A DNA stretch of 40,888 nucleotides, taken from positions 1-40,888 of the forward strand of contig DXES01000163.1 in NCBI GenBank assembly GCA_019114825.1. The letters run 5' to 3'. The position numbers and the translations under genes were made by a program. Below the pieces are notes generated by a model. It was not told where the DNA came from and did no database searches. It saw nothing but the letters and a program-made list of their open reading frames with translations. This document shows positions 27,578 to 35,299 of the stretch, piece by piece (position 1 is the first letter of the stretch; every line of letters starts with the position of its first letter). Source of the stretch: Candidatus Anaerotruncus excrementipullorum (GTDB lineage: Bacteria > Bacillota > Clostridia > Oscillospirales > Ruminococcaceae).

Positions 27578-28738
27578 TTGCATAGACGGTTTGCCGCCGC
27601 CGCGCTGGGGCTGGTGCTGCTGGCCACCCCGGCGGCCGCCTTCGCCCAGGGGCCCCAGCCCCCCGCCGGCCCCTGGGCCGCCAGCTGGGACTACCTGGCC
27701 CAGCAGCCCCCCGGCAGCCAGAGCATCCTGGTCCATGCCCTGGGCGGCCAGCCCCAGCTGCCCGCCGCCCTGGACCAGCTGGAGCAGACGCTGGACCGGG
27801 GGACCGGCCAGGGGTTCTCCTCCGCCCAGGAGCTGGCGGAAGGGGTGGTGGCCCTGGCCAAGCTGGAGCAGGAGCCCACCGCCTACCGCCGCCAAAACCT
27901 GGTGGCCGCCCTCGCCTCCTACGGGGATATCTATGGGGAGGGGCTGGCGGGGCCCTGCGCCGTTCTGGCCGCCTACCACACCGCCGGGGCTGTGGTGGAC
28001 GCCTCCGCCCGCAACGACGAATCGGCGGTGATCGACTACCTGGTCTCCTCCCAGCAGCGGGAGGGGGGCTTCGCCCCTTCGGCCGGGCGGGACCCCAGTA
28101 TCCAGACCACCGCCCAGGCACTGATCGCCCTGGCCCCCTATGCCGGCGTGCCCTATGTGGGCAGCGCGGTGGAGCGGGGGCTGGATTGGCTGGGCCGCCA
28201 GCAGAATGACGACGGCAGCTTTTCCGCCGGGAACACCCCCAGCTGTGCTGCCACCGCCGCCGTCTGGACGGCGGTACGCACCTGCGGGCTGCCCGCCGGG
28301 GACCCCCGGTTTGTAAAGGAGGGGGGCGGGCTTCCCCAGGCGCTGGCCCGGTTTGCCCAGGGGGGCGGGGGCTACGGCGAGCAGGCGGAGGGCCCCGCCC
28401 AGGTGGCCGCCACCGAGGCGGCGCTGATCGCCCTGATCACCGATGCCTCCGGGCTCTCCCCCTACCTGCCCCCCGCCGCCTACCCCGGATATGTCCCCCC
28501 TGTGCCGGAGCCGGAGGGGCCTCCCCTCTGGCAGAGGGCGCTGGCGGGCTCAGGGATCCTGCTGGCGGCCGTCCTGGGGACGGCCCTGCTGGTCCGCCGG
28601 CGCCACAAACGCCCGCCCCAGCCCCCCATGGACGGCACCCAGACGATGGATTTCCAGATCCCCATGAAGGCCCAGATGCCCGATTTCGGCCAGATCCCCC
28701 CCACCCAGGACCCGCCCTCCTCCGGGCAGGCCCCCTGA
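27578..28738 (+). CDS. Exported prenyltransferase/squalene-oxidase-repeat protein
   Basis: The 386-aa protein starts with TTG (LHRRF...), supported by GGAAAGGGGGAGAGG about 8 nt upstream; no ATG is near. It has a signal peptide (cleavage probably after AAAFAQ), then alpha/alpha-barrel repeats of the prenyltransferase/squalene-cyclase type (LVSSQQREGGF, GLDWLGRQQNDDGSF, QVAATEAALIALI). A C-terminal helix (about 315-340, GSGILLAAVLGTALLV) is followed by RRRHKR and a Pro-rich tail. The topology suggests an outward-facing domain held by a membrane anchor. The QxxDGSF-type repeats are intact, but a catalytic acid cluster was not recognised, so it may be a binding or structural protein. Confidence 0.75.
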   Translation: MHRRFAAAALGLVLLATPAAAFAQGPQPPAGPWAASWDYLAQQPPGSQSILVHALGGQPQLPAALDQLEQTLDRGTGQGFSSAQELAEGVVALAKLEQEPTAYRRQNLVAALASYGDIYGEGLAGPCAVLAAYHTAGAVVDASARNDESAVIDYLVSSQQREGGFAPSAGRDPSIQTTAQALIALAPYAGVPYVGSAVERGLDWLGRQQNDDGSFSAGNTPSCAATAAVWTAVRTCGLPAGDPRFVKEGGGLPQALARFAQGGGGYGEQAEGPAQVAATEAALIALITDASGLSPYLPPAAYPGYVPPVPEPEGPPLWQRALAGSGILLAAVLGTALLVRRRHKRPPQPPMDGTQTMDFQIPMKAQMPDFGQIPPTQDPPSSGQAP

Positions 28739-28749
28739 GCCCCCGCCGC

Positions 28750-28781
28750 AGGCGGCCGCCCCACCGGGCGGCTGCCTTTTT
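28750..28781 (+). terminator. Terminator after the prenyltransferase-repeat gene
   Basis: A 12-bp stem AGGCGGCCGCCC / GGGCGGCTGCCT (one wobble) with a 4-nt loop, followed by TTTTT. Confidence 0.75.
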
Positions 28782-28794
28782 AGGCAAAAGCGCC

Positions 28795-28822
28795 TTGACT
28801 TTTCGGCAAAATCTGCTATGAT
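28795..28822 (+). promoter_or_regulatory. Promoter of the exporter leader
   Basis: TTGACT, a 16-bp spacer and TATGAT. The predicted start near 28829 leaves a leader of about 105 nt before the exporter gene. Confidence 0.7.
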
Positions 28823-28828
28823 AACAGA

Positions 28829-28916
28829 CATCCGCCTGCCGCCGGGTAGGCAGAAGCACTTATGGCTGCATCGTTAGGCCTTGGAAGATGCAGCCATAGG
28901 CGCTTTTTTATTTTTT
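28829..28916 (+). ncRNA. Candidate guanidine-type riboswitch ending in a terminator
   Basis: The leader holds a short hairpin (CTGCC-GCCGGGTA-GGCAG, 28836-28853) followed by a 12-bp terminator stem TATGGCTGCATC / GATGCAGCCATA (28861-28898) with a 14-nt loop GTTAGGCCTTGGAA and the T-rich run CGCTTTTTTATTTTTT. The exporter ATG is only 19 nt beyond. The loops share short complementarity (GGGT with GCCT, or GCC with GGC), so a loop-loop contact is possible. The gene it controls is of the guanidinium-exporter type, which fits a guanidine riboswitch. It does not look like classes I-III; the terminator-overlapping, two-hairpin layout is most like class IV (mepA motif), but I recall that layout only in outline. 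Confidence 0.6.
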
Positions 28917-28934
28917 GTGGAAAGGATGAGGGAA

Positions 28935-29255
28935 ATGGCGTGGTTCTATTTGGGCATTGCGGGGCTGATGGAGGTGGTCTGGTCCACCTGTATGAAGTAC
29001 TCCAACGGCTTTTCCGACCTGAAATTCTCGGCCCTTACAATCGCGGGCATGGTGGTGAGCTTCTTTTTCCTCTCCCAGGCCACCAAGGTGCTCCCCCTGG
29101 GCACCGCCTACGCGGTCTGGACGGGGATTGGGGCGCTGGGGGCGCTGGCCGCCGGCATCCTGCTCTTTAAGGAGCCGGTTTCCGCCCCCCGGCTGCTGTT
29201 CGCCGGGCTACTGCTGGCGGGCATCCTGGGGCTCAAGGCCACCTCGGGGCACTGA
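28935..29255 (+). CDS. gdx: SMR-family guanidinium exporter (Gdx/SugE-like)
   Basis: The 106-aa membrane protein has four transmembrane helices and matches the SugE/Gdx branch of the small multidrug resistance family: FYLGIAGLMEVVWSTCMKYS with the central Glu in helix 1, and PLGTAYAVWTGIGALGA in helix 3, which is the Gdx signature. Gdx proteins exchange guanidinium for protons and work as dual-topology dimers, so one gene suffices. The start at 28935 is supported by AAAGGATG 6-8 nt upstream; the track's start runs through the riboswitch terminator. Control by the upstream leader is inferred. Confidence 0.9.
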   Translation: MAWFYLGIAGLMEVVWSTCMKYSNGFSDLKFSALTIAGMVVSFFFLSQATKVLPLGTAYAVWTGIGALGALAAGILLFKEPVSAPRLLFAGLLLAGILGLKATSGH

Positions 29256-29261
29256 GGGGTG

Positions 29262-29299
29262 CAAAAAAGAGGGGGCCTTCCCGGCGGGAAGGCCCCCTC
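29262..29299 (-). terminator. Terminator after the DHHW gene
   Basis: A 14-bp perfect stem GAGGGGGCCTTCCC / GGGAAGGCCCCCTC with a GGC loop, followed by TCTTTTTTGC on the minus strand. It also separates the convergent gdx gene. Confidence 0.8.
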
Positions 29300-29308
29300 G
29301 CTGTGTGG

Positions 29309-30463
29309 TCAGCGGTTCAGATAGGTCAGGTTGCTGTCGCTGGCGAAGTTCATAAAGCTGTAGAGGATCAGCAGGTCGTCAAACTGGGTGGAGGAGACCA
29401 GCTCGGTCATGCTCTGGGTCAAAAACCGCAGGTCCACCACGTAGATCTCGTCGTAGCTGTAGGTCAAAAACGGGATCAGGCTGTTGCCGTAGCTGTCCTT
29501 CACCACCAGGATGCGGGAGGTCTCCCCCGCCCTGTGGTTCAGGTTGTTGTCCGACCGGATCACCATCAGGTCGTTGTTGCCCCAGAGGAAGGCGGCGTAT
29601 TTATCCCGCACCGGCCACTTGGAGGCATCGTAGAGGCCCTCCCGGGGTTCCCCCGCCACGGTGACCGAGGTGGTGGGGATGTCAAAGTAGGTGATGGTAT
29701 CCGGCTGGGCGGAGAACAGCTTGCATTTGCTGTAGTAGGTGCCGTAGAAGTCCTCCACCTGCCGCTCTAGAGGGGCCAGATCCTCCCAGGAGACCGCCTG
29801 CAGCCCCCGGGACTCCACAAACGCCCGGTAGGTCTGGTAGGCCCCCCAGGTGGTCCAGTGGTGGTCGGTCTTGTAGTAGAGGTCCTCCCCCTCCGCCTGG
29901 CCCTCCAGCATGGGCAGCAGGTCCAGGGTATTCACCCGGCTGGAAAACTGGCTGTAGATCCCCTGGATGGCCGCCTGCTGGTCCAGGTTGGGCAGCCCGG
30001 CGGGCAGATCATCCACATAGACCATATAGGAGCTGGGAACCAAAGCCACTGTCAGCGGAATTCGGTCCTGCCAGGTCTCTGTGAACCGGGTGAGAAACTC
30101 CACATTCATATCCAGACGCTGTTGATCGGTGGAGGGGTAGTACTCAAACATCCGATGCTCGTCCCCATAGACGATGCCGTTGTTCTCAATCTTCCCCAGG
30201 GCCGACTCGCTCACGGATTTTAAGGTGATCCAGGCGTCCCGTCCCACAAACTGGTCATTCACATATTGCTCATAGCGGTAGCTGTATTTCTGGTTCTCCT
30301 CCCGGGCCAATAGGCTCTGGAGGGTCATCTGGGGGCGCTGGGCCAGTTTCCTGTTCTCCATTTCGCTCTCCACGCGGGAGGAAAAGAGAGGATCGACCAC
30401 ACTGAGCACCACCATAAATACGGTGAATAGGAGGAGCAACGGGTATTTTTTGAAAACTGCCAC
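29309..30463 (-). CDS. DHHW-family protein (AlgX/AlgJ-like, SGNH-type)
   Basis: The 384-aa protein has an N-terminal membrane helix (about residues 8-25) and an external domain with the family signature DHHW (200-203, YYKTDHHWT) and KDSYGNS (322-328). These motifs resemble the AlgX/AlgJ group that helps O-acetylate polysaccharides together with an MBOAT protein. The MBOAT gene lies 12 bp upstream and is co-directional, so the two are probably a pair: the MBOAT protein moves acyl groups across the membrane and this protein places them on a surface polymer (inferred). Confidence 0.85.
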   Translation of the reverse strand: MAVFKKYPLLLLFTVFMVVLSVVDPLFSSRVESEMENRKLAQRPQMTLQSLLAREENQKYSYRYEQYVNDQFVGRDAWITLKSVSESALGKIENNGIVYGDEHRMFEYYPSTDQQRLDMNVEFLTRFTETWQDRIPLTVALVPSSYMVYVDDLPAGLPNLDQQAAIQGIYSQFSSRVNTLDLLPMLEGQAEGEDLYYKTDHHWTTWGAYQTYRAFVESRGLQAVSWEDLAPLERQVEDFYGTYYSKCKLFSAQPDTITYFDIPTTSVTVAGEPREGLYDASKWPVRDKYAAFLWGNNDLMVIRSDNNLNHRAGETSRILVVKDSYGNSLIPFLTYSYDEIYVVDLRFLTQSMTELVSSTQFDDLLILYSFMNFASDSNLTYLNR

Positions 30464-30475
30464 TGCGATCCCTCC

Positions 30476-31855
30476 TCAAAATCTAAAGTACAAAAACGGG
30501 TTGTAGGTGGAGTCCACCAGATAGGCCACCGAAAGCACCAGTACCAGCATCAAAAATGGTGTGGCCAAAGCTTTGGTGAATTTGGGGAACCGCTCCAGCA
30601 GCCGGTTGAGCACCGGCACCGAAAATACCATTCCCAGAAGCAGCACCACCGCGTAATTGCGCAGATAGAACATCCAATCGCTTCCGCCAGTGCCATTGAA
30701 CAACTGGCAGAACAGTGACCCCATCTGCCCCAAATCGGTGATAGCGAACAGCACCCAGCCAATCAACACCGCAAACAGCGCATATACATGGGAGATGACC
30801 CGGTGCTTGTCCAAAAATCGCTTTAAAAACAGCCGCTCCAGGGCGATGAGCGCAAAGGAGTAGAGGCCCCAGAAGACAAAATTCCAGCTTGCCCCGTGCC
30901 ACAGCCCTGTCAGTGCCCACACCACCAGCATATTCCGGTATTTTAGCAGCGGTTTCACCCGGTTCCCCCCCAAGGGGATGTATACATACTCCCGGAACCA
31001 GCCGCCCAAGGTCATATGCCAACGGCGCCAAAACTCGGTAATGCTCCGGGAAATATAGGGATAATCGAAGTTTTTGGGGAAGGTGAATCCCAAGGCCTTG
31101 CCCATGCCGATGGCCATGAGGGAATAACCAGAGAAATCAAAATAAATCTGTAGGGCATAGGCCAACAGCGCCAGCCAGGCTAGGGCAGTGGAAACGCTGC
31201 CAAATCCCAAAGCCTCCACCTGGCTCCAAAGAGCGCCCACATTGTTGGCCAACAGCACTTTGCTGCCCAATCCCAGGATAAACAGAGCGATCCCCTCCTG
31301 GATCCCCGCTAGGGTCACCGTCCTGCGTTTGAGTTCCTGGCTGATGTCAGAATATTTTACAATCGGCCCAGCGATCAACTGGGGGAAGAGCACCACAAAG
31401 GTGCCGAAATCAATGATGCTGTGTTCCGCGGTCACCTTCCGGGCATAGACATCCACCGTATAAGTCATGATCTGGAAGGTATAAAAGCTGATACCCAGCG
31501 GCAGCGTCAATTGCAGATAGGGCAACGACAGCCCGAACAGTCCATTGAGATTGGAGAGGAAAAAATTTGTATACTTAAAAAACGCCAGCCAGCCGATGCT
31601 GAACACCAGGGCCGCCACTACAATCGCCCGGCGGGCGGGCTGATTTTGGTCAAACCGTTCAATGGCCAATCCGGCGAAAAAGTTTACCAGGATCACCGCC
31701 AGCATCACCGGAAAATAGCGGACCTCCCCCCAGGAGTAAAACACCAGGCTCGCGATGAGCAACACCAGGTTCTTCAGCCGTTTGGGGGCCAGATAGTAGG
31801 CCGCAAATGTGATGGGCAGAAATCGAAATAGAAATAGCAAACTGCTAAAGACCAA
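30476..31855 (-). CDS. MBOAT-family O-acyltransferase (AlgI/DltB-like)
   Basis: The 459-aa polytopic membrane protein has the family's MVFSSLLFLFRFLPI start, repeated membrane helices and the invariant histidine in LTGLWHGASWNFVFWGL. AlgI-type MBOATs take acyl groups (usually acetyl) from a cytoplasmic donor and hand them to an outside partner. The start codon is TTG at 31855, supported by AGGAGAGAGGTGAGG a few bases upstream. The DHHW gene follows 12 bp downstream. GC content over this gene is visibly lower than its neighbours. It has its own promoter (31941-31969). Confidence 0.93.
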   Translation of the reverse strand: MVFSSLLFLFRFLPITFAAYYLAPKRLKNLVLLIASLVFYSWGEVRYFPVMLAVILVNFFAGLAIERFDQNQPARRAIVVAALVFSIGWLAFFKYTNFFLSNLNGLFGLSLPYLQLTLPLGISFYTFQIMTYTVDVYARKVTAEHSIIDFGTFVVLFPQLIAGPIVKYSDISQELKRRTVTLAGIQEGIALFILGLGSKVLLANNVGALWSQVEALGFGSVSTALAWLALLAYALQIYFDFSGYSLMAIGMGKALGFTFPKNFDYPYISRSITEFWRRWHMTLGGWFREYVYIPLGGNRVKPLLKYRNMLVVWALTGLWHGASWNFVFWGLYSFALIALERLFLKRFLDKHRVISHVYALFAVLIGWVLFAITDLGQMGSLFCQLFNGTGGSDWMFYLRNYAVVLLLGMVFSVPVLNRLLERFPKFTKALATPFLMLVLVLSVAYLVDSTYNPFLYFRF

Positions 31856-31940
31856 CGGGGCCTCACCTCTCTCCTAATTTCCAGATGGGCGGAGCCCCCT
31901 CCTTTTCAAAATGGAGGATATGGAACTCCGCCACCAGTAC

Positions 31941-31969
31941 ACTTTACCAAATCATCCCACATTATGCAA
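31941..31969 (-). promoter_or_regulatory. Promoter of the MBOAT-DHHW genes
   Basis: On the minus strand there is TTGCAT, a 17-bp spacer and TAAAGT, about 80 nt upstream of the MBOAT start. Confidence 0.6.
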
Positions 31970-32000
31970 GGGGGCATGATCCTTTTTGGGAGAAATACTC

Positions 32001-32510
32001 TCAAAAGGCATCGTCAATGATTTGGATAGCCCGTTCCATATCGCTGTCATAGGTATCCGAGCTCTCCCCCAGGATCAGCAGGAACACATAGTCCCCCCGG
32101 CGGACCACCTGGCCCTTCTGGGCCTTCTCGCTCTGGTCGGGCAGGTACTGGGCAAAGGCGTTCTGCACATCCGCCAGCCGCTGCTCCAGCGCCTCCTGGG
32201 CCGCGTCCGCCTGGCCGGATTTGGCCTGCACCGCCAGGACGTTGTCCGCGCTGGTCATGGTCATGGCCATCTTGCCCGCGTAAGCCTCCACCTCGTTGGC
32301 GTCCAGATAGAACATGTCCTTGAGGATGGTGTCGTCCACATCCGCCGGCATCTGGATGCCGATCTCGTCGGCGATCTGGTCCACCACCGTCTGGACGCTC
32401 TGCCCCTCCTTCATGGTCTCGCCGCCGGCGGCCTCCCCCTGCTGGGCGCAGCCCGCCAAAAGCCCCAGGCAGCAGGCCGCCGCCAAAATTTTCTTCATCA
32501 AACCAGTCAT
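32001..32510 (-). CDS. DUF4358 lipoprotein
   Basis: The 169-aa protein has a signal peptide with lipobox LLAGC and a domain recognised as DUF4358 (MPADVDDTILKDMFYLDANEVEAYAGKMAMTMTSADNVLAV). The start at 32510 is 9 nt after AAAGGAG; the track's GTG two codons upstream and the ATG at 32498 are alternatives. DUF4358 lipoproteins are often found beside DHHW and MBOAT genes in gut Firmicutes, as here, so it is probably an accessory factor of the surface-acylation system (inferred). Confidence 0.8.
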   Translation of the reverse strand: MTGLMKKILAAACCLGLLAGCAQQGEAAGGETMKEGQSVQTVVDQIADEIGIQMPADVDDTILKDMFYLDANEVEAYAGKMAMTMTSADNVLAVQAKSGQADAAQEALEQRLADVQNAFAQYLPDQSEKAQKGQVVRRGDYVFLLILGESSDTYDSDMERAIQIIDDAF

Positions 32511-32605
32511 GATCACAGTCTCCTTTATCCAATATGCTGCCGGCCCGGCCTTGCCCGGGCCTCCTATAAAGTATGCGCAGAGCGGCGTTTTACTTCATCC
32601 AAACT

Positions 32606-32651
32606 AAAAAAAATCCACGTTTTGGGGCGGTATGCCACCCCAAAAACGTGG
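32606..32651 (-). terminator. Terminator of the amino-acid ABC operon
   Basis: A long stem CCACGTTTTTGGGG.. / ..CCCCAAAACGTGG (one bulge), followed by ATTTTTTTTAG on the minus strand, just after the ATPase gene. Confidence 0.8.
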
Positions 32652-32667
32652 AGTGCAAAGGAGAGCC

Positions 32668-33423
32668 TTAGTTTTTGCCTGCGGCAGCCCCCAAAAAGGC
32701 CGCCACCCGGGGGTCCCGGGGGTGCAGGAACAGCTGCTGGGGGGCGGCCGCCTCGGCGATGCCGCCGTCGCAGACGAACAGCACCTTGTTGGCCGCCTCC
32801 CGGGCGAAGGACATCTCGTGGGTGACCACCACCATGGTCACATGGTCGGCGGCCAGCTGGCGCATCACTCCCAGCACCTCAGCGGTGAGCTGTGGGTCCA
32901 GGGCGGAGGTGGGCTCATCGAACAGCAGGATGTCCGGGCTGAGCATCAGCGCCCGGGCGATGGCCACCCGCTGCTTCTGCCCGCCCGAAAGGGTGGAGGG
33001 CATCGCCTCCAGCTTGTCCCCCAAGCCCACCTTCTCCAAAAGCTCCCGGGCCCGCTGGTCCGCCTGCTGCTGGGGGACCTTCTTCACCATGACCAGGGGC
33101 ATGGTCAGGTTCCGGCGCACGCTCAGGTGGGGGAAGAGGTTAAACGACTGGAACACCATCCCCATTTTGGCGGTGATCTGCCGGGCCTTCTGGGCGGGGG
33201 CGTAGGTCCCATCCCGGACCAGCGCCTCCCCCTCCACCAGGATGGTGCCCCCATCCGCCTTTTCCAGGTCGATCAGGCACCGCAGGATGGTGCTCTTGCC
33301 CGCGCCGGAGGGGCCGATGATGGCGATCACATCCCCCCGGTCCACGGTGAAGCTCACATCCTTGAGCACCTCCAGCCTGCCAAACCGTTTGCGCAGGCCT
33401 TCCACGCGCATCAATTCTTCCAT
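32668..33423 (-). CDS. Polar amino-acid ABC transporter, ATP-binding protein
   Basis: The 251-aa protein is a GlnQ/HisP-type ATPase: Walker A GPSGAGKST, Q-loop MGMVFQSFNLFPHL, signature LSGGQKQRVAIARAL and Walker B ILLFDEPTSALDP, with the H-loop VVVTHEM. It powers the importer formed with the permease (13 bp upstream) and the binding protein. The substrate is a polar amino acid by family, but not more precisely known. Confidence 0.95.
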   Translation of the reverse strand: MEELMRVEGLRKRFGRLEVLKDVSFTVDRGDVIAIIGPSGAGKSTILRCLIDLEKADGGTILVEGEALVRDGTYAPAQKARQITAKMGMVFQSFNLFPHLSVRRNLTMPLVMVKKVPQQQADQRARELLEKVGLGDKLEAMPSTLSGGQKQRVAIARALMLSPDILLFDEPTSALDPQLTAEVLGVMRQLAADHVTMVVVTHEMSFAREAANKVLFVCDGGIAEAAAPQQLFLHPRDPRVAAFLGAAAGKN

Positions 33424-33435
33424 CCTTTGCCCTCC

Positions 33436-34092
33436 TTAGTAGGCCAGCCGCTTTTCCAGCCAGTTGAAGAAGATCTGCAGCACCGTATTCAGCGCCAGGT
33501 AGATCACAAAGGCGATGGCGTAGGGCATGATGCTGCCCGTGCGGCTCACTGCCACCTTGGCGTAGTGCAGGATCTCCGGAATGGCGATGGAAAATACCAG
33601 CGAGGTGTCCTTGATCAGGGTGATCGACTCGTTGGTGATGGAGGGCAGCGCCACCCGCACCATCTGGGGCAGGATCACCCGGGTGGTGGTCTGCCAGCGG
33701 TTGAGGCCCAGCACCTTGCAGGCCTCATACTGGCCAGCATCGATGGAGAGCAGGCCCCCCCGGAAGATTTCCGCAAAATAGGCGGCATAGTTGAGGGTGA
33801 AGCCCACCAGCGCGCAGGTGATGGCGTCGAAAAACAGTGTCCGGAACGGCTCCCCCAAGAGCGGCAGCCCAAAATAGATGAAAAACAGCTGCAGCATCAG
33901 CGGGGTGCCCCGCATCACATAGATGTAGGCGTTCACCACCCAGCAGAGGGGCTTAAACCGGGAACGGGTACACAGGGTGAGCAAAAAGCCCAGCGGCATG
34001 GAGGCCGCCAGCACCACAAAGAACAGCAGCACCACCACGCCCAGCCCCTGCATCAGGGAGGAGGCGGTGGTCAAAATTTCGCTCCAGCTCAT
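33436..34092 (-). CDS. Polar amino-acid ABC transporter, permease
   Basis: The 218-aa permease has about five membrane helices and the HisM/GlnP-type family pattern, including YVMRGTPLMLQLFFIYFGLP and the EAA-loop GQYEACKVLGLNRWQTTTRVILPQ that docks with the ATPase. It is the single permease of a symmetric importer. It is separated from the binding-protein gene by a hairpin pair that probably lowers its expression relative to the binding protein. Confidence 0.94.
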   Translation of the reverse strand: MSWSEILTTASSLMQGLGVVVLLFFVVLAASMPLGFLLTLCTRSRFKPLCWVVNAYIYVMRGTPLMLQLFFIYFGLPLLGEPFRTLFFDAITCALVGFTLNYAAYFAEIFRGGLLSIDAGQYEACKVLGLNRWQTTTRVILPQMVRVALPSITNESITLIKDTSLVFSIAIPEILHYAKVAVSRTGSIMPYAIAFVIYLALNTVLQIFFNWLEKRLAY

Positions 34093-34117
34093 ATCGTCAG
34101 CCTCCAGGTTGGGGTTT

Positions 34118-34195
34118 GCGGGCTGTTTTCTGGGGCGGGGAGCGGTTCCCGGCCCACAAAACAGCCCGCATGTCCGCCCAAATGGGCGGACATGC
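34118..34195 (-). terminator. Two hairpins between binding-protein and permease genes
   Basis: Read on the minus strand, a 13-bp stem (34168-34180 with 34183-34195, GCATGTCCGCCCA / TGGGCGGACATGC) is followed by a GCGGGCTGTTTT / AAAACAGCCCGC stem (34118-34129 with 34158-34169). No long U-tract follows. Such elements commonly give partial termination or stabilise the 3' end of the binding-protein mRNA, allowing it to be made in excess. Confidence 0.55.
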
Positions 34196-34219
34196 GGCTA
34201 TGCGTGCAAAAAATCTGCC

Positions 34220-35128
34220 TCAGTAGGTGATGATCATGTCCTCCCGGCCGAACCACTTCTGGGAGATCTCGGCCACGGTGCCGTCGGCGGCCAGCTCGGA
34301 CAGGGCGTTCTCCACCGCCTCCATGAGGGCGGTATCCCCCTTCTTAAAGCCGATGCCGTACTCCTCGGCGGCCATCTTGTCCTCCAGGACCTTCATGTCC
34401 TTCTGGTTGGCGGTGATGTAGTAGTCGGCCACGATCGAGTCCATGACGATGGCGTCGCACCGGCCCAGCTCCAGGTCGCCCATGGCGGTGACATAGTCGG
34501 CGTACTCCTTGGGGGTGCCGTCCTGGATGGAGGCGCAGATCTCATCCGCCATCAGGGCTTCCAGGCCGGAGGAGTCCTTCTGGGCGGCCACGATCTTGCC
34601 CGCCAGGTCGGCTTTGGAGGCGATATCCGAGCCGTTCATCACCACGATGACCTGCTCGTTCTTCATGTAGGGGCGGCTCATCTCATAGGTCTCCACCCGC
34701 TCGTCGGTGATGGTGAGCCCGTTCCAGATGCAGGTGATCTTGCCGGTGGACAGCTCCATGTCCTTGGCATCCCAGTCGATGGGCTTGGCCTCAAAGGTCA
34801 TGCCCAGCTTTTCGCAGACCGCCTTGGCCAGGTCGATGTCCACGCCGATGATCTCGTTGTTCTCATCGGTGAAGCCCATGGGCGGGAAGGAGGCGTCCAG
34901 CCCCAGGATAAACGTCTCGGGCAGGGCGGCGTCCCCGGCGGGGGCGGCCTCGGAAGCCGCCTGGGAGGAGGCATCCCCAGCGGGAGCGGCCTCGGAGGCA
35001 GCCTCGGAGGAGGCAGCGGGGGCGGAGGAGGCGGGGGCCTCGGAGGTGGCGGCGGTGGAACCGCCGCAGCCGGCAAACAGCGTGGCGCCCATCACCAGGG
35101 CGGCCAGCAGCGCAATCGTCTTTTTCAT
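34220..35128 (-). CDS. Amino-acid ABC transporter, substrate-binding lipoprotein
   Basis: The 302-aa protein has a signal peptide with lipobox LFAG-C21, a low-complexity linker with two copies of SEAAPAGDA, and the SBP_bac_3 fold (ILGLDASFPPMGFTDENNEIIGVDIDLAKAV at about 73-103, split over two lobes) with GLTITDERVETYEMSRPYM. It binds a polar amino acid outside the cell for the importer. The tandem linker repeat may vary in copy number. Confidence 0.94.
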   Translation of the reverse strand: MKKTIALLAALVMGATLFAGCGGSTAATSEAPASSAPAASSEAASEAAPAGDASSQAASEAAPAGDAALPETFILGLDASFPPMGFTDENNEIIGVDIDLAKAVCEKLGMTFEAKPIDWDAKDMELSTGKITCIWNGLTITDERVETYEMSRPYMKNEQVIVVMNGSDIASKADLAGKIVAAQKDSSGLEALMADEICASIQDGTPKEYADYVTAMGDLELGRCDAIVMDSIVADYYITANQKDMKVLEDKMAAEEYGIGFKKGDTALMEAVENALSELAADGTVAEISQKWFGREDMIITY

Positions 35129-35182
35129 GGTCTTTCTCCTAATCCTAATATTACAATCTTTGCGGTGGAAAACCGCCCTTCT

Positions 35183-35211
35183 ATTTTACAATTTATTAAG
35201 GTAAAATACTA
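35183..35211 (-). promoter_or_regulatory. Weak candidate promoter of the amino-acid transporter operon
   Basis: On the minus strand there is TAGTAT, a 17-bp spacer and TAAAAT. The -35 element is poor. A GCGGT/ACCGC dyad downstream in the leader could be an operator. Confidence 0.35.
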
Positions 35212-35235
35212 CTCCTTTAATAGACCGTTTTATGA

Positions 35236-35272
35236 AAATACCGGGGGAATCCTTGGGATTCCTCCGGTATTT
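35236..35272 (-). terminator. Terminator after birA
   Basis: A 17-bp stem with one mismatch (AAATACCGGGGGAATCC / GGATTCCTCCGGTATTT), followed by a TATTTTC run on the minus strand, ends the birA transcript before the transporter promoter. Confidence 0.65.
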
Positions 35273-35299
35273 AAAGGTTTTCACAGTTTTTCCCACAAA

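Noticed and set aside
28829-28916. Guanidine riboswitch class I, II or III
   Set aside because: The ACGR tetraloop pair of class II, the long conserved core of class I and the class III pseudoknot are not visible. Class IV or a new class remains.
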